DNA from: Parachitinimonas caeni | GTDB lineage: Bacteria; Pseudomonadota; Gammaproteobacteria; Burkholderiales; Chitinimonadaceae | DNA: 64,000 nt | Assembly (NCBI RefSeq): GCF_030129945.1 | Contig: NZ_JARRAF010000012.1 | Coordinates: 62,001-126,000 of the forward strand | Reading direction: 5' to 3' | Part shown: positions 16,890 to 27,160 of the stretch, in pieces | Position numbering within the stretch: position 1 is the first letter of the stretch | Layout: each line of letters opens with the position of its first letter | Notes under the pieces: model-generated | The model's input: only the letters and a program-made list of their open reading frames with translations | Databases searched by the model: none | What the model was told of the DNA's origin: nothing | Translations under genes and position numbers: made by a program

Positions 16890-18800
16890 GTGAATAATTT
16901 GGGCAAGAATATCGCTATATGGGTGATTATTGGTCTGGTGTTGATGACCATTTTCAACCAATTCTCTAAGCGTCAGGAAGCTCAGGCGCAGATTCCATAT
17001 TCGCAGTTCATGGGCGATGTGGAAGCTGGGCGTGTTTCCAATGTTGAGATTGAGGGACATCCGTTGCGGGGGCAGTGGATCAAAGGCAAGAGGGGGGACG
17101 GGTCAGCCTTTTCCACTTTTGCACCCTTTGACTTTCGCCTTGTCGATACATTGATCAAGCATAACGTCAGATTTAGTGCCAAACCTGAGGAAGAGCCATC
17201 CTTGCTGATGAATATCTTCGTGTCTTGGTTCCCAATGCTTCTTCTGATTGGCGTGTGGATTTTCTTTATGCGACAGATGCAGGGAGGCGGACGTGGCGGT
17301 GCTTTTTCTTTTGGAAAGAGTCGCGCACGCATGTTGGATGAGTCGAACAATCAGATCACATTTGTTGACGTAGCTGGGTGTGACGAAGCAAAAGAAGAAG
17401 TTCAAGAGATTGTTGAGTATCTAAGAGATCCGGCGAAATTCCAAAAGCTGGGTGGGCGTATACCGCGTGGGATTTTGATGGTCGGCAGCCCTGGTACGGG
17501 AAAGACATTGTTAGCCAAGGCGATTGCAGGGGAAGCCAAGGTGCCTTTCTTCTCGATTTCCGGCTCCGACTTTGTGGAAATGTTTGTTGGCGTGGGGGCA
17601 GCTCGTGTTAGAGATATGTTCGAAAACGCAAAGAAGAATTCTCCCTGCATAATTTTCATTGATGAAATTGACGCGGTAGGCCGTCAGCGTGGTGCGGGCC
17701 TTGGCGGAGGCAATGATGAGCGAGAGCAGACCCTTAACCAGATGCTGGTTGAGATGGATGGATTCGACTCCACCTCTGGTGTGATTGTTGTCGCGGCTAC
17801 CAACCGTCCTGATGTGCTTGATCCAGCGCTTATGCGGCCTGGTCGATTTGATCGCCAAGTTGTTGTGCCTTTGCCAGATATTCGGGGTAGAGAGCAGATC
17901 CTGAATGTGCATATGAGAAAGGTGCCGATTGCTACAGACGTTGATCCAAGCATAATTGCACGGGGTACACCGGGTTTCTCTGGTGCAGACTTGGCTAACT
18001 TGGTAAACGAAGCTGCATTATTTGCAGCGAGATCAAATAAACGGCTTGTCGATATGCAGGATTTTGAGAATGCAAAAGACAAGATCATGATGGGTGCAGA
18101 GAGGCGCACCATGGTGATGGACGATGAAGAGAAACGGAATACCGCTTATCACGAATCTGGTCATGCTATCGTTGGTATGCTTTTACCGAAATGTGATCCG
18201 GTTCACAAAGTCACCATCATCCCGCGAGGTCGTGCGCTTGGATTGACCTTGTCTTTGCCAGAACAAGATCGCTATAGCTATGACCGTGAATTTTGCTTAC
18301 AGCGAATTGCTATGATGCTTGCCGGTCGAATTGGCGAAGAATTGTTCATGAACCAAATGACAAATGGTGCTGCGAATGATTTCCAACGTGCTACTGATCT
18401 GGCTCGAAGAATGGTGACACAGTGGGGCATGTCTGATGCACTGGGACCAATGGTTTATGGCGAGGAAGAAGGGGAAGTGTTCCTTGGTCGTTCCATCACG
18501 ACGCATAAAAATGTGTCTGAGGCGACAATGCAGCAGGTTGATGCAGAAATACGCCGGGTGATTGATCAGCAGTATGCGTTAGCAAGACGACTGCTTGAGG
18601 AGAATCGAGATAAAGTTGAGTCGATGACCGCTGCTTTACTTGAGTGGGAGACGATTGATGCGGATCAGATTGATGACATCATGAATGGTCGCGCTGTACG
18701 TCCACCGAAGCCGCGTGCGGGTAGCGCTTTACCTCCGCCTAGCGATCTTCCGTCTGGGACAGCGCCTACTGCTACGGCAACTACTGCGTCTGGCGCATAA
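16890..18800 (+). CDS. ftsH: ATP-dependent zinc metalloprotease FtsH
   Basis: 636-residue membrane-bound hexameric AAA protease that degrades regulators and damaged membrane proteins. Two transmembrane helices (about 7-23 and 104-127) flank a periplasmic domain. The AAA domain has Walker A GSPGTGKT (199-206), Walker B IIFIDEID and the second region of homology [21 protein letters not shown]. The zinc site is HESGH (421-425). The C-terminal tail is Pro/Thr/Ala rich. GTG start with AAAGGAG eight bases upstream. In order with rlmE, as in many proteobacteria. Confidence 0.97.
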   Translation: MNNLGKNIAIWVIIGLVLMTIFNQFSKRQEAQAQIPYSQFMGDVEAGRVSNVEIEGHPLRGQWIKGKRGDGSAFSTFAPFDFRLVDTLIKHNVRFSAKPEEEPSLLMNIFVSWFPMLLLIGVWIFFMRQMQGGGRGGAFSFGKSRARMLDESNNQITFVDVAGCDEAKEEVQEIVEYLRDPAKFQKLGGRIPRGILMVGSPGTGKTLLAKAIAGEAKVPFFSISGSDFVEMFVGVGAARVRDMFENAKKNSPCIIFIDEIDAVGRQRGAGLGGGNDEREQTLNQMLVEMDGFDSTSGVIVVAATNRPDVLDPALMRPGRFDRQVVVPLPDIRGREQILNVHMRKVPIATDVDPSIIARGTPGFSGADLANLVNEAALFAARSNKRLVDMQDFENAKDKIMMGAERRTMVMDDEEKRNTAYHESGHAIVGMLLPKCDPVHKVTIIPRGRALGLTLSLPEQDRYSYDREFCLQRIAMMLAGRIGEELFMNQMTNGAANDFQRATDLARRMVTQWGMSDALGPMVYGEEEGEVFLGRSITTHKNVSEATMQQVDAEIRRVIDQQYALARRLLEENRDKVESMTAALLEWETIDADQIDDIMNGRAVRPPKPRAGSALPPPSDLPSGTAPTATATTASGA

Positions 18801-18828
18801 TCATTTAAAAGTTGACTGGTGTTGATTT

Positions 18829-18866
18829 GGCGGCGACGAATCCTGGATTCGTCGCCGCATTTGCTA
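18829..18866 (+). terminator. Probable terminator hairpin after ftsH
   Basis: GCGGCGACGAATCC and GGATTCGTCGCCGC form a nearly perfect inverted repeat 30 bases after the ftsH stop and just before folP. The following ATTTGCTAT is only weakly T-rich, so termination may be partial. Confidence 0.5.
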
Positions 18867-18878
18867 TATGGGCAGCTT

Positions 18879-19706
18879 ATGGGAAGTTCAGTGCTTCGCT
18901 GTGGAAGATTTTTATTGCCAATGAATCGGCCACTCGTTATGGGTATCTTGAATGTAACCCCGGATTCATTTTCAGATGGGGCTCCGAAGGGTGCTGTGAC
19001 GGAGTTCTTGCGTAAAGCTGAGGCCATGGTTGTACAAGGCGCCGATATTATTGACATCGGTGGTGAGTCAACTAGGCCGGGGGCTAGTTCTGTGCCTTTG
19101 GATACGGAGCTTGCTCGGATTCTGCCTGTTTTGCGGGAGATCGTTTCGTGGAATGTGCCTGTATCCATTGATACATACAAAGCAGGTGTTATGTCAGCCT
19201 CGCTGGAGTGTGGTGCTGATATGATCAACGACGTTTCGGCGCTGGAAGACGTAGGAGCATTGAATGTGATTGCGCAGAGCAACTGTGCGGTCTGTTTGAT
19301 GCACAAGAAGGGTCAGCCTGACACCATGCAGCAGGCTCCACACTATCAAGATGTCATGTCGGAAATTCGAAACTATCTGGATGGTAGATTGGCAGCGGCT
19401 AGACGAGCGGGGGTCGCCCGGGAACGCTTGGTGATTGATCCTGGCTTTGGCTTTGGGAAAACCTTTGAAGACAACATTGAGCTTATGCGACGACTTCCAG
19501 AATTCAAAGATCTTGGTTCACCAGTGCTGGTTGGTATGTCCCGTAAGGCTATGCTCGGGAAAATTACCGGAAGGCCGGTCAGCGAGCGTATGGTTGCCAG
19601 TATAGCAGCAGCCTTGGTTGCCATAAGGAATGGCGCCGGCATTGTGAGAGTTCATGATGTCGCCGCTACCAAAGATGCGTTGTCTGTGTGGGCGGCACTG
19701 ACCTAG
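18879..19706 (+). CDS. folP: Dihydropteroate synthase
   Basis: About 275 residues, a TIM-barrel enzyme joining p-aminobenzoate to dihydropterin pyrophosphate in folate synthesis, the target of sulfonamides. Visible in order: [74 protein letters not shown] and the terminal RVHDV. The ATG at 18879 matches the usual N-terminal length; an ATG at 18819 would place the start inside the ftsH terminator. glmM follows, the classical ftsH-folP-glmM order. Confidence 0.94.
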   Translation: MGSSVLRCGRFLLPMNRPLVMGILNVTPDSFSDGAPKGAVTEFLRKAEAMVVQGADIIDIGGESTRPGASSVPLDTELARILPVLREIVSWNVPVSIDTYKAGVMSASLECGADMINDVSALEDVGALNVIAQSNCAVCLMHKKGQPDTMQQAPHYQDVMSEIRNYLDGRLAAARRAGVARERLVIDPGFGFGKTFEDNIELMRRLPEFKDLGSPVLVGMSRKAMLGKITGRPVSERMVASIAAALVAIRNGAGIVRVHDVAATKDALSVWAALT

Positions 19707-19758
19707 TCGTAATGGAAAGCCGCGATCTTTTCTATTGATGAATTTGGTGAATGTAGGA

Positions 19759-21111
19759 ATGAGCAGAAAATTTTTTGGAACAGATGGTGTTCGGGGTAGG
19801 GTCGGAGTTGAACCCATTACTCCTGAATTCGCAATGAGGCTAGGTTTTGCGGCAGGTAAGGTCTTGGTTGCCGGGAAAATTGGTGATACCCATCCTGCGG
19901 TCTTGATCGGTAAAGATACGCGTATTTCCGGGTATATGCTGGAGTCGGCTATACAAGCCGGACTTTCCGCTGCTGGAGTGGATGTTCATCTGACTGGGCC
20001 ACTCCCGACCCCTGCGATTGCATATCTGACTAGGGCGCTAAGGTTGTCGGCAGGAATTGTCATTAGCGCCTCTCACAATCCATATGATGATAACGGGATA
20101 AAGTTTTTCGGTGCTGGCGGTGTAAAGCTACCGGATGAAGTTGAAGCAAAAATTGAAGCATTAGTTGGTAAGCCACTAGAGTGTGTGGATTCTAAAGACT
20201 TGGGAAAGGCATGGCGAGTCGCAGATGCCGGTGGTCGTTATATCGAATTTTGTAAGGGTACGTTCCCAGCGGATTTAGATCTCAAAGGCCTTAAGATAGT
20301 GGTCGATAGTGCGAATGGTGCTGCATATCAAATAGCCGCACATGTTTTCCATGAGCTCGGGGCTGATGTGGTTTCTGTTGGCAATCATCCGAATGGGCTC
20401 AACATCAATGAAGGATGCGGCGCAACCTACACCCAAGCGGTTCAAAAGGCAGTGCTCGATTCTGGTGCGGATTTTGGAATAGCGCTTGATGGCGATGGTG
20501 ATCGTCTCATTATGTGTGACTCTCAGGGCGAGATTTATGATGGTGACCGCTTGCTGTATATCATCGCAAGTTTCAGGCACGAGGAAGGCATTCTGGATGG
20601 AGGCGTAGTTGGGACTCTGATGAGTAATCTTGGTCTTGAGACGGCGCTGAAGAATCTGGGCGTGCCATTTTCACGTTCTAAAGTTGGCGATCGTTATGTC
20701 CAAGAAATGCTGAAACAGAAGCGTTGGGTTTTGGGAGGGGAAGGATCTGGCCACATTCTTTGCCTGGATCGCCATACCACCGGGGATGGAATTATCTCGG
20801 CGCTACAAGTGCTTCAAGCTGTTTTGCAGGGCGGGAGAAGTTTAAGCGAGTGGTGTGCCGATCTCGAAGTCTATCCTCAGGTTCTGGTTAATGTGCAGGT
20901 TGCAAAATCCTTTGATTTTCGAGAATCGCTAACTATTCAGGCTGCTCTGGTTGAAGCAGAAGTTGAGCTGGGCGGAATGGGTAGAGTACTTCTACGGCCT
21001 TCTGGAACGGAGCCGGTATTAAGGGTAATGGTGGAGGCGAGAGACTCCACCATTGCTGAGCGCTGGGCTGGACGTTTGGCAGAGCTGGTCTCTCAAGCTG
21101 CAGCCGCATAA
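19759..21111 (+). CDS. glmM: Phosphoglucosamine mutase
   Basis: 450 residues. It converts glucosamine-6-phosphate to glucosamine-1-phosphate on the way to UDP-N-acetylglucosamine for peptidoglycan and LPS. The phosphoserine loop is SASHNP (Ser105), the metal loop DGDGDR and the sugar-binding GEGSGH motifs are present, and the C-terminal phosphate-binding [14 protein letters not shown] is intact. The ATG at 19759 begins [15 protein letters not shown] as in other GlmM proteins; ATG 19738 is a possible longer start with no better ribosome site. Confidence 0.95.
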   Translation: MSRKFFGTDGVRGRVGVEPITPEFAMRLGFAAGKVLVAGKIGDTHPAVLIGKDTRISGYMLESAIQAGLSAAGVDVHLTGPLPTPAIAYLTRALRLSAGIVISASHNPYDDNGIKFFGAGGVKLPDEVEAKIEALVGKPLECVDSKDLGKAWRVADAGGRYIEFCKGTFPADLDLKGLKIVVDSANGAAYQIAAHVFHELGADVVSVGNHPNGLNINEGCGATYTQAVQKAVLDSGADFGIALDGDGDRLIMCDSQGEIYDGDRLLYIIASFRHEEGILDGGVVGTLMSNLGLETALKNLGVPFSRSKVGDRYVQEMLKQKRWVLGGEGSGHILCLDRHTTGDGIISALQVLQAVLQGGRSLSEWCADLEVYPQVLVNVQVAKSFDFRESLTIQAALVEAEVELGGMGRVLLRPSGTEPVLRVMVEARDSTIAERWAGRLAELVSQAAAA

Positions 21112-21237
21112 TAACTGTTGGGCAAAACGACAGTAATGGAGAAGTTGTAACGAAACAGAAATATTGTATCGCTATGATGTCCTCAATCAATGTTGCCTGT
21201 CTTGCTGGCCGGGCGTCTTTAATTTGAGGGACTGACG

Positions 21238-22287
21238 ATGTTTAAGTTGATTTCACCAGTTGTAAAGCAAATCTCTGGTTGCGTTCTGGTTGCAGGTTTG
21301 TCTTCGCAAGTTTGGGCGGCTGATATTACTGGCGCGGGTGCGACATTTCCTTACCCGATATATGCAAAATGGGCCGACATTTACAAGACCAAAACAGGCG
21401 TGGGAATGAACTACCAGTCGATTGGTTCTGGGGGGGGCATCAAACAGATCAAAGCAAAGACTGTGGATTTCGGCGCATCAGATAAGCCCCTGACAGTCGA
21501 GGAATTAAATAAGGAAGGACTGGTGCAGTTTCCGGCCGTTATTGGTGGAGTTGTTCCGATTATTGAAGTGCCGGGTATCGAGCCTGGCAAGCTGGTGCTC
21601 ACTGGTGGTTTGTTGGCTGACATTTTTTTGGGCAAGATTACAAAATGGAATGCTCCTGAAATTGCAGCGAAAAACCCGGGTCTGAAATTGCCGGAAATGG
21701 CGATTACGGTTGTTCATCGCTCAGATGGTTCTGGTACAACTTTCCTTTTCACTAACTATCTCTCTAAAGTAAGTGTCGATTGGAAGCAGAAGGTTGGTGA
21801 AGAAGCTTCCGTGCAGTGGCCTGTCGGGATTGGAGGCAAGGGGAATGAAGGAGTCGCAGCTTATGTCCAAAAGGTGAAAGGCTCTATAGGGTATGTTGAA
21901 TATGCTTATGCTAAGAAAAATAAAATCCCACATGCGGCGCTAACGAATGCAGATGGGCGCTCTGTTCAGCCCGATGACGTGACATTTAAGGCTGCTGCGG
22001 CAAGTGCTGACTGGAAGAAGGCGCCTGGGTTTAATCTGATCTTGACCAATCAGCCTGGTTCGGATAGTTGGCCCATTACCGGTGCAAGCTTTATCTTGAT
22101 GCATAAAAACCAAGAGAAGCCTGCCCAAGGTGTTGAGGTCCTGAAGTTTTTTGATTGGGCATACAGCAACGGTAGTAAAGAAGCGACTGATATGGATTAC
22201 GTCCCGCTGCCAGACGCATTGGCGCAGTTAATTCGTGCTGCTTGGAAGAGTCAGATTACAGATGGAAAAGCAGCTATCTGGAAGTAA
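21238..22287 (+). CDS. pstS: Phosphate ABC transporter, periplasmic binding protein
   Basis: 349 residues with a signal peptide ending at about residue 27 (QVWA before ADITG). The mature start ADITGAGATFPYPIYAKW, the phosphate-contact segment SDGSGTTF and TGAGAT/GSGGG loops define PstS. It delivers phosphate to PstCAB. I could not find a convincing two-repeat Pho box in the 126 bases upstream; a TATGAT at about 21173 is a possible -10. A strong terminator separates it from pstC, so PstS is probably made in excess over the membrane components. Confidence 0.95.
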   Translation: MFKLISPVVKQISGCVLVAGLSSQVWAADITGAGATFPYPIYAKWADIYKTKTGVGMNYQSIGSGGGIKQIKAKTVDFGASDKPLTVEELNKEGLVQFPAVIGGVVPIIEVPGIEPGKLVLTGGLLADIFLGKITKWNAPEIAAKNPGLKLPEMAITVVHRSDGSGTTFLFTNYLSKVSVDWKQKVGEEASVQWPVGIGGKGNEGVAAYVQKVKGSIGYVEYAYAKKNKIPHAALTNADGRSVQPDDVTFKAAAASADWKKAPGFNLILTNQPGSDSWPITGASFILMHKNQEKPAQGVEVLKFFDWAYSNGSKEATDMDYVPLPDALAQLIRAAWKSQITDGKAAIWK

Positions 22288-22307
22288 AATCAGCTGATTC
22301 AAAAGCT

Positions 22308-22338
22308 GGCATCCCGCATAGGCGGGATGCCTTTTTTG
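22308..22338 (+). terminator. Intrinsic terminator between pstS and pstC
   Basis: GGCATCCCGC and GCGGGATGCC form a 10-base-pair stem with a four-base loop, followed by six T. Expected to attenuate transcription into pstCAB. Confidence 0.85.
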
Positions 22339-22360
22339 TTGTGTGCGCAGGAGAATTCGC

Positions 22361-23323
22361 GTGTCTTCAACTTCAAATCGTAAATTTCTGCAAAGGCAGC
22401 GTATTTACGATAGCTTCTTTCAGAATATAACCAAGTTTTTTGCCTTCCTGGTATTGGCTACGCTCCTTGGAATCATCATTTCTCTGATAATTGGGGCGAT
22501 GCCGAGCATTAAGCAATTTGGTTTTAACTTTTTGATAAATGACTCCTGGGATCCGGTAAAAAAAGACTTCGGAGCATGGAGCCCGATTCTAGGTACCTTA
22601 ATTACTTCTTTCATTGCGCTATTCATAGGGGTTCCAGTTAGCTTTGGAATTGCCCTTTTTTTGACGGAGTTGTCCCCTCTATGGATGAGACGTCCGTTGG
22701 GAATAGCAGTGGAATTATTAGCCGGGATTCCTAGTATTATTTATGGCATGTGGGGGCTTTTTGTATTCGCCCCCTTTTTCTCTGATTACCTGCAGCCGCA
22801 CATAATAGAGCATATCGGTTCGATCCCTTTAATTGGCCTATTGTTCACTGGGGCGCCGATGGGAATTGGTATGTTCACCGCAGGGTTGATTCTATCAATT
22901 ATGGTAATACCCTATATTTCCTCGGTAATGCGAGATGTATTTGAATTGGTACCTACGATGTATAAAGAGTCCGCATACGGACTTGGCGCGACAACCTGGG
23001 AGGTGGTGCGATATGTTGTGCTGCCATATACAAAGACTGGGGTGGTGGGCGGGATAATGCTTGGCTTAGGCAGAGCACTGGGTGAAACCATGGCCGTCAC
23101 ATTTGTTATTGGAAATGCACATGACATAAAGGCTTCGCTATTTATGCCGGGAACGAGCATCGCTTCGGCTCTCGCAAATGAATTTACGGAGGCTGATGGT
23201 GTTTTGTATACGTCGGCTCTGATAGAGCTAGGCTTAATATTGTTTGGGATCACCTTTGTGGTTCTAACGCTTTCAAAAATTCTGCTTTTGCAATTGCGCA
23301 AAGCTGAAGGCTCCCAATCATAA
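22361..23323 (+). CDS. pstC: Phosphate ABC transporter permease PstC
   Basis: 320 residues with about six membrane helices starting near residue 25. The ABC permease loop EAxxxLG-like segment [45 protein letters not shown] is split here into [14 protein letters not shown] and [12 protein letters not shown]. It pairs with PstA to form the inner-membrane channel. The GTG at 22361 is chosen because CAGGAG lies just upstream; an in-frame ATG at 22343 would place that site inside the gene. Confidence 0.94.
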   Translation: MSSTSNRKFLQRQRIYDSFFQNITKFFAFLVLATLLGIIISLIIGAMPSIKQFGFNFLINDSWDPVKKDFGAWSPILGTLITSFIALFIGVPVSFGIALFLTELSPLWMRRPLGIAVELLAGIPSIIYGMWGLFVFAPFFSDYLQPHIIEHIGSIPLIGLLFTGAPMGIGMFTAGLILSIMVIPYISSVMRDVFELVPTMYKESAYGLGATTWEVVRYVVLPYTKTGVVGGIMLGLGRALGETMAVTFVIGNAHDIKASLFMPGTSIASALANEFTEADGVLYTSALIELGLILFGITFVVLTLSKILLLQLRKAEGSQS

Positions 23324-23337
23324 GAAGTGGATCATTT

Positions 23338-24180
23338 ATGAAAAATGATTTGTATCGTAAACGACGCTTGATTAACTTCATTAATTTATCAATGTCGCTT
23401 ATGGCTATGCTTTTTGGGTTATTTTGGTTGGCATGGATTTTATATACCCTTTTGAAATATGGCCTAGGTGGAATCAGCCTTGGCTTGTTCACGCAGACAA
23501 CCCCGCCTCCCGGTAGTGAAGGCGGTTTAGCAAATGCGCTCTACGGCAGTGCGGTCATGTCGCTATTAGGTGCCGCGATTGGTACGCCTGTGGGGATTTT
23601 GGCGGGAGTGTATCTTGCGGAGTTTGGAAGTAAAGGTTGGCTCGCACCCGCGACCCGATTTGTAAATGACATTCTGCTCTCCGCTCCTTCGATTGTGATC
23701 GGGTTGTTTGTATATGAGATGATTGTAATCCGAATGGGACATTTCTCGGGGTTTGCCGGAGCAATTGGATTGTCTTTGCTTGTGATTCCCGTTGTTGTTC
23801 GCACAACTGAGAATATGCTGCGATTGGTGCCGAATAGTTTGCGGGAGGCTGCATTTGCTCTTGGCGCACCTAGATGGAAAGTTATAATGTTTGTCACAAT
23901 TCGATCCGCTAAGGCGGGGGTCCTCACCGGTATTTTGCTTGCATTTGCGCGCATAACTGGCGAGACAGCGCCCCTGCTATTCACGGCACTGAATAATCAA
24001 TTTTGGAGTAACCTGAATAGTCCGATGGCCAATTTGCCTGTTGTGATTTTTCAATTTGCAATGAGTCCATATGAAGACTGGCATAAGCTCGCATGGGCTG
24101 GTGCATTATTAATTGCTGTAGGTGTACTTGGCTTGAATGTTGTCGCGAGGATGATAACGGTCAAGCGAGAGAGTGCTTGA
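23338..24180 (+). CDS. pstA: Phosphate ABC transporter permease PstA
   Basis: 280 residues with about six hydrophobic helices. The cytoplasmic coupling loop [16 protein letters not shown] and the following [15 protein letters not shown] are characteristic of PstA, and the early [26 protein letters not shown] is typical. It starts 14 bases after pstC and precedes pstB in the standard pstSCAB order. Confidence 0.94.
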   Translation: MKNDLYRKRRLINFINLSMSLMAMLFGLFWLAWILYTLLKYGLGGISLGLFTQTTPPPGSEGGLANALYGSAVMSLLGAAIGTPVGILAGVYLAEFGSKGWLAPATRFVNDILLSAPSIVIGLFVYEMIVIRMGHFSGFAGAIGLSLLVIPVVVRTTENMLRLVPNSLREAAFALGAPRWKVIMFVTIRSAKAGVLTGILLAFARITGETAPLLFTALNNQFWSNLNSPMANLPVVIFQFAMSPYEDWHKLAWAGALLIAVGVLGLNVVARMITVKRESA

Positions 24181-24214
24181 TTTAATAGATGTTTTCTAAG
24201 ATGGAATCTTCAGA

Positions 24215-24985
24215 ATGCAACAGGTAGGAATGCAATCAAAGATAAGCGTTAAAGGCTTGAACTTCTACTACGGCAATTTTCATGCGTTGAAGAATGTTTG
24301 TTTTAATGTTCCGGCAGGAGCGGTTACAGCCTTTATCGGGCCCTCTGGTTGTGGTAAGTCAACACTATTGAGGACGTTCAACCGGATGTATGAGTTATAT
24401 CCAAAGCTTCGTGCGGAAGGTGAAATTCTACTGGATGGGCAAAATATTCTTGCGCAAGATGTGGACTTGAATTTGCTCCGGGCGCGCGTGGGTATGGTGT
24501 TTCAGAAGCCCACTCCATTCCCGATGTCAATATATGACAACGTTACTTTTGGGGTAAAGCTCTATGAAAAGCTATCCCGTTCACAACTGGATGAACGAGT
24601 TGAATGGGCATTAAAAAAAGCTGCGTTATGGGATGAGGTTAAAGATAAGCTAAAGCAGAGTGGCTACTCACTATCTGGAGGGCAGCAGCAGCGACTATGT
24701 ATTGCAAGGGCAATCGCTCAACGTCCCGATGTCCTATTGTTGGATGAGCCAACTTCAGCCTTGGATCCGATTTCCACTGCACACATTGAAGAGCTCATTC
24801 ATGAGTTGAAGTCTGAATATACCATTGTAATAGTTACACATAATATGCAACAGGCGGCGCGAGTCTCTGACTATACGGCATATATGTATTTGGGCGAACT
24901 GATTGAGTTTGATTTAACAGATACAATTTTTACCAAGCCTAGCAAGACTCAAACTGAAGACTACATTACTGGACGCTTTGGCTGA
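24215..24985 (+). CDS. pstB: Phosphate ABC transporter ATPase PstB
   Basis: 256 residues, the cytoplasmic ATPase energising phosphate import. Walker [10 protein letters not shown] (42-50), the Q-loop [15 protein letters not shown], the signature LSGGQQQR, Walker [14 protein letters not shown] and the switch histidine in [11 protein letters not shown] are all present. ATG 24230 is an alternative start but its AGGTAGGA is too close to be a good site. phoU, which often follows pstB, is absent; the next gene is tpiA. Confidence 0.95.
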   Translation: MQQVGMQSKISVKGLNFYYGNFHALKNVCFNVPAGAVTAFIGPSGCGKSTLLRTFNRMYELYPKLRAEGEILLDGQNILAQDVDLNLLRARVGMVFQKPTPFPMSIYDNVTFGVKLYEKLSRSQLDERVEWALKKAALWDEVKDKLKQSGYSLSGGQQQRLCIARAIAQRPDVLLLDEPTSALDPISTAHIEELIHELKSEYTIVIVTHNMQQAARVSDYTAYMYLGELIEFDLTDTIFTKPSKTQTEDYITGRFG

Positions 24986-24997
24986 TCAAATTTCGGT

Positions 24998-25027
24998 TTG
25001 ACGTTAGTTGGGTTCTTGCACTAGAAT
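24998..25027 (+). promoter_or_regulatory. Sigma-70 promoter of tpiA-secG
   Basis: TTGACG (24998-25003), 18-base spacer, TAGAAT (25022-25027), each five of six to consensus. Transcription would start near 25034, about 27 bases before the tpiA ATG. It is also a plausible source of nuo transcripts by read-through. Confidence 0.6.
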
Positions 25028-25060
25028 AAAAAGTTGAAAAGTGCTCTTGGTTGGCGTTAC

Positions 25061-25786
25061 ATGTCTCGCATAGTAATCGGTAATTGGAAGTTGCATGGAT
25101 CCATGGCAATGCTAGAGGAGTATTTTTCTCTATTGAGTGCGGCTGGGGTTAGTGGCGGTAACGTTTGGCTCGGTCTTCCTGTGCCATACATATCTGCTGC
25201 AAGAGGTTTTGCTGAGAAATTGGGTGTATGCATTGGGGCGCAAGACGCTAGCCGTTATTCTGAGGGTGCATATACGGGTGAGATTTCTGCTGACATGCTG
25301 AGAGATGTGGGCGCGCAGTTTGTGATCGTTGGGCATTCTGAACGGCGCCGCGTTTTTGGTGATGTGGACGATATAGTTTGCGAGAAGTACCATCGGGCGA
25401 TTCTGGCGGGTTTGATCCCGGTTCTTTGTGTTGGTGAGACGCTGGCTGAGCGGGATGCCGGTTATGAGTATGAGGTTGTTGGTCGTCAGTTGATGGCTGC
25501 AATTAATTATTTTAGTTCGGAAGAGGGTGGCTTTAATGCGCCTTGTATTATTGCGTATGAGCCAGTTTGGGCAATCGGTACTGGGCGCACAGCATTGCTG
25601 GAAGATGTTGAGGCTATGCATTCCTTCATATTGGATCGATTGCCGGGTGCCAAGGTTTTATATGGTGGTAGTGTAAAGCCCGATTCGGTTAGGTCTCTGT
25701 TTCAAATTGATAGTGTGGCAGGGGTCTTGGTTGGCGGTGCATCACTGTCTGCGTCGTCGTTTGCTTCGATTTGCGGTATGGCATAG
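25061..25786 (+). CDS. tpiA: Triosephosphate isomerase
   Basis: 241 residues, a TIM barrel interconverting dihydroxyacetone phosphate and glyceraldehyde-3-phosphate. Catalytic residues are visible: Asn8 and Lys10 in GNWKLHGS, His92 in VGHSERR and Glu167 in YEPVWAIGTG. The phosphate loop YGGSVKPD and GVLVGGASL close the barrel. The ATG at 25061 starts two residues before the first beta strand; an earlier in-frame start (25034) would coincide with the predicted transcription start. secG follows after eight bases. Confidence 0.95.
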   Translation: MSRIVIGNWKLHGSMAMLEEYFSLLSAAGVSGGNVWLGLPVPYISAARGFAEKLGVCIGAQDASRYSEGAYTGEISADMLRDVGAQFVIVGHSERRRVFGDVDDIVCEKYHRAILAGLIPVLCVGETLAERDAGYEYEVVGRQLMAAINYFSSEEGGFNAPCIIAYEPVWAIGTGRTALLEDVEAMHSFILDRLPGAKVLYGGSVKPDSVRSLFQIDSVAGVLVGGASLSASSFASICGMA

Positions 25787-25794
25787 GGTGTGTC

Positions 25795-26124
25795 GTGGAG
25801 TTATTTAAAGGTTTTATACAGGTATTTAATGTTCTGTCTGCTGTTGGTGTGATAGTTCTGGTTTTGCTTCAGCACGGCAAAGGTGCTGATATGGGTGCTG
25901 CTTTCGGTAGCGGGTCTGCCGGTAGCTTGTTTGGCTCATCCGGTTCTGCGAATTTCCTTAGTAGATTTACTGCGGTTTGTGCTATAATCTTTTTCTCTAC
26001 CTGTTTGATGTTGGTTGTTGTTGATTCAAAGGTCGTGGCATCAAAAGGGGTAATGTTTCAGGAAAAGGTTGAAAAGCCTCTTCAAAAAGAACAAGCTGGA
26101 AAAGGTAATGTAATTCCGAATTAA
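25795..26124 (+). CDS. secG: Protein translocase subunit SecG
   Basis: 109 residues with two transmembrane helices (about 7-25 and 57-77) separated by the conserved LLQHGKGADMGAAFGSG and GSSGSANFLSR segments. SecG joins SecY and SecE in the export channel. The GTG at 25795 gives the family start (MELFKGFIQV) and follows AGGGTG. The tail is charged and poorly conserved. The tRNA-Leu begins only nine bases after the stop, so tRNA processing must cut this transcript. Confidence 0.92.
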   Translation: MELFKGFIQVFNVLSAVGVIVLVLLQHGKGADMGAAFGSGSAGSLFGSSGSANFLSRFTAVCAIIFFSTCLMLVVVDSKVVASKGVMFQEKVEKPLQKEQAGKGNVIPN

Positions 26125-26133
26125 TTGAACTAG

Positions 26134-26218
26134 GCCGACATGGTGAAATTGGTAGACACGCTATCTTGAGGGGGTAGTGGCGAAAGCTGTGTGAGTTCGA
26201 GTCTCACTGTCGGCACCA
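26134..26218 (+). tRNA. tRNA-Leu(GAG)
   Basis: 85 bases with encoded CCA and a class II variable arm. Acceptor GCCGACA/TGTCGGC, anticodon stem CTATC/GGTAG with loop TTGAGGG (anticodon GAG). Reads CUC and CUU. It lies nine bases after secG and before nuoA, an order conserved in betaproteobacteria. Confidence 0.95.
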
Positions 26219-26226
26219 GAATTTTG

Positions 26227-26260
26227 AAAACGCTCAGGCTATAAATCTGGGCGTTTTCGT
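26227..26260 (+). terminator. Hairpin between tRNA-Leu and nuoA
   Basis: AAAACGCTCAG pairs with CTGGGCGTTTT over 11 positions (one T-G) around a nine-base loop, with T in the descending arm. Only 33 bases remain before the nuoA start, so either it is leaky or nuo has a promoter overlapping it. Confidence 0.6.
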
Positions 26261-26292
26261 TGTTATCACCAGTGCTTTGATTGGATTGAGTT

Positions 26293-26682
26293 ATGGTTGA
26301 TAGTCATTTGGCGCAAGGCTATATGCCAGTGCTTCTTTTTATGCTTATTGGCGTGATTATCGGTGTGTTGCCAATGTGCTTGGGTTGGTTGGTTGGTTGG
26401 TTGCTTGGAACTAATCGCCCAGACCCTGAAAAGTTGTCACCTTATGAGTGTGGCTTTGAAGCCTTTGAAGATGCACGGATGCAATTTGATGTTCGTTATT
26501 ATTTGGTCGCAATACTCTTTATTTTATTTGATTTAGAGGTGGCTTTCCTTTTGCCGTGGGCAGCAGTATTAAAAAGTGGCGAAATTGGATTCGTCGGTTT
26601 TCTGTCTATGATGTTTTTTTTGGCTATCCTTATAGTTGGATTTGCTTATGAGTGGGCGAAGGGGGCTTTGGAGTGGGAATGA
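26293..26682 (+). CDS. nuoA: NADH-quinone oxidoreductase subunit A
   Basis: 129 residues with three membrane helices. The loop [24 protein letters not shown], here cited as YECGFE and FDVRYYLVA, is the signature of NuoA/ND3 with its conserved Cys. It is part of the membrane arm near the quinone site. First gene of a complete nuoA-N operon; its stop overlaps the nuoB start by four bases (ATGA). Confidence 0.95.
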   Translation: MVDSHLAQGYMPVLLFMLIGVIIGVLPMCLGWLVGWLLGTNRPDPEKLSPYECGFEAFEDARMQFDVRYYLVAILFILFDLEVAFLLPWAAVLKSGEIGFVGFLSMMFFLAILIVGFAYEWAKGALEWE

Positions 26683-27152
26683 ATTCATCGCTTCAGTCTG
26701 AGGGTTTTATTACAACAACGGCTAGTGCGGTAATTAATTGGACTCGCACAGGTTCCTTGTGGCCCATGACATTTGGACTGGCTTGTTGTGCTGTGGAGAT
26801 GATGCATGCGGGCGCGTCAAGATATGATTTGGATAGGTTTGGCATTGTGTTTCGGCCTAGTCCTCGCCAGTCTGATTTGATGATTGTTGCTGGTACTCTT
26901 TGTAATAAGATGGCGCCGGCGCTGCGTAAGGTTTACGACCAAATGCCAGAGCCAAGATGGGTTCTTTCAATGGGTTCATGTGCAAATGGTGGTGGGTATT
27001 ATCATTATTCGTACTCTGTTGTTCGTGGTTGCGATCGAATAGTGCCTGTTGATGTGTATGTTCCAGGGTGTCCACCTACTGCTGAAGCTCTGCTGTACGG
27101 ATTGATTCAATTACAAAATAAAATTAGACGTACTAATATTTTGATGCGCTGA
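26679..27152 (+). CDS. nuoB: NADH-quinone oxidoreductase subunit B
   Basis: 157 residues, carries the N2 [4Fe-4S] cluster that passes electrons to quinone. Ligand motifs are [10 protein letters not shown] (tandem cysteines), [11 protein letters not shown] and [14 protein letters not shown]. The ATG at 26679 overlaps the nuoA stop (ATGA) and is preferred to the in-frame start at 26652, which lies inside nuoA. Confidence 0.96.
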   Translation: MNSSLQSEGFITTTASAVINWTRTGSLWPMTFGLACCAVEMMHAGASRYDLDRFGIVFRPSPRQSDLMIVAGTLCNKMAPALRKVYDQMPEPRWVLSMGSCANGGGYYHYSYSVVRGCDRIVPVDVYVPGCPPTAEALLYGLIQLQNKIRRTNILMR

Positions 27153-27160
27153 GGTTTTCG

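Noticed and set aside
21112..21237. Possible Pho box TTGTAAC-N4-CAGAAAT before pstS
   Set aside because: The second half does not match the CTGTCAT-type repeat and the 11-base periodicity is absent.
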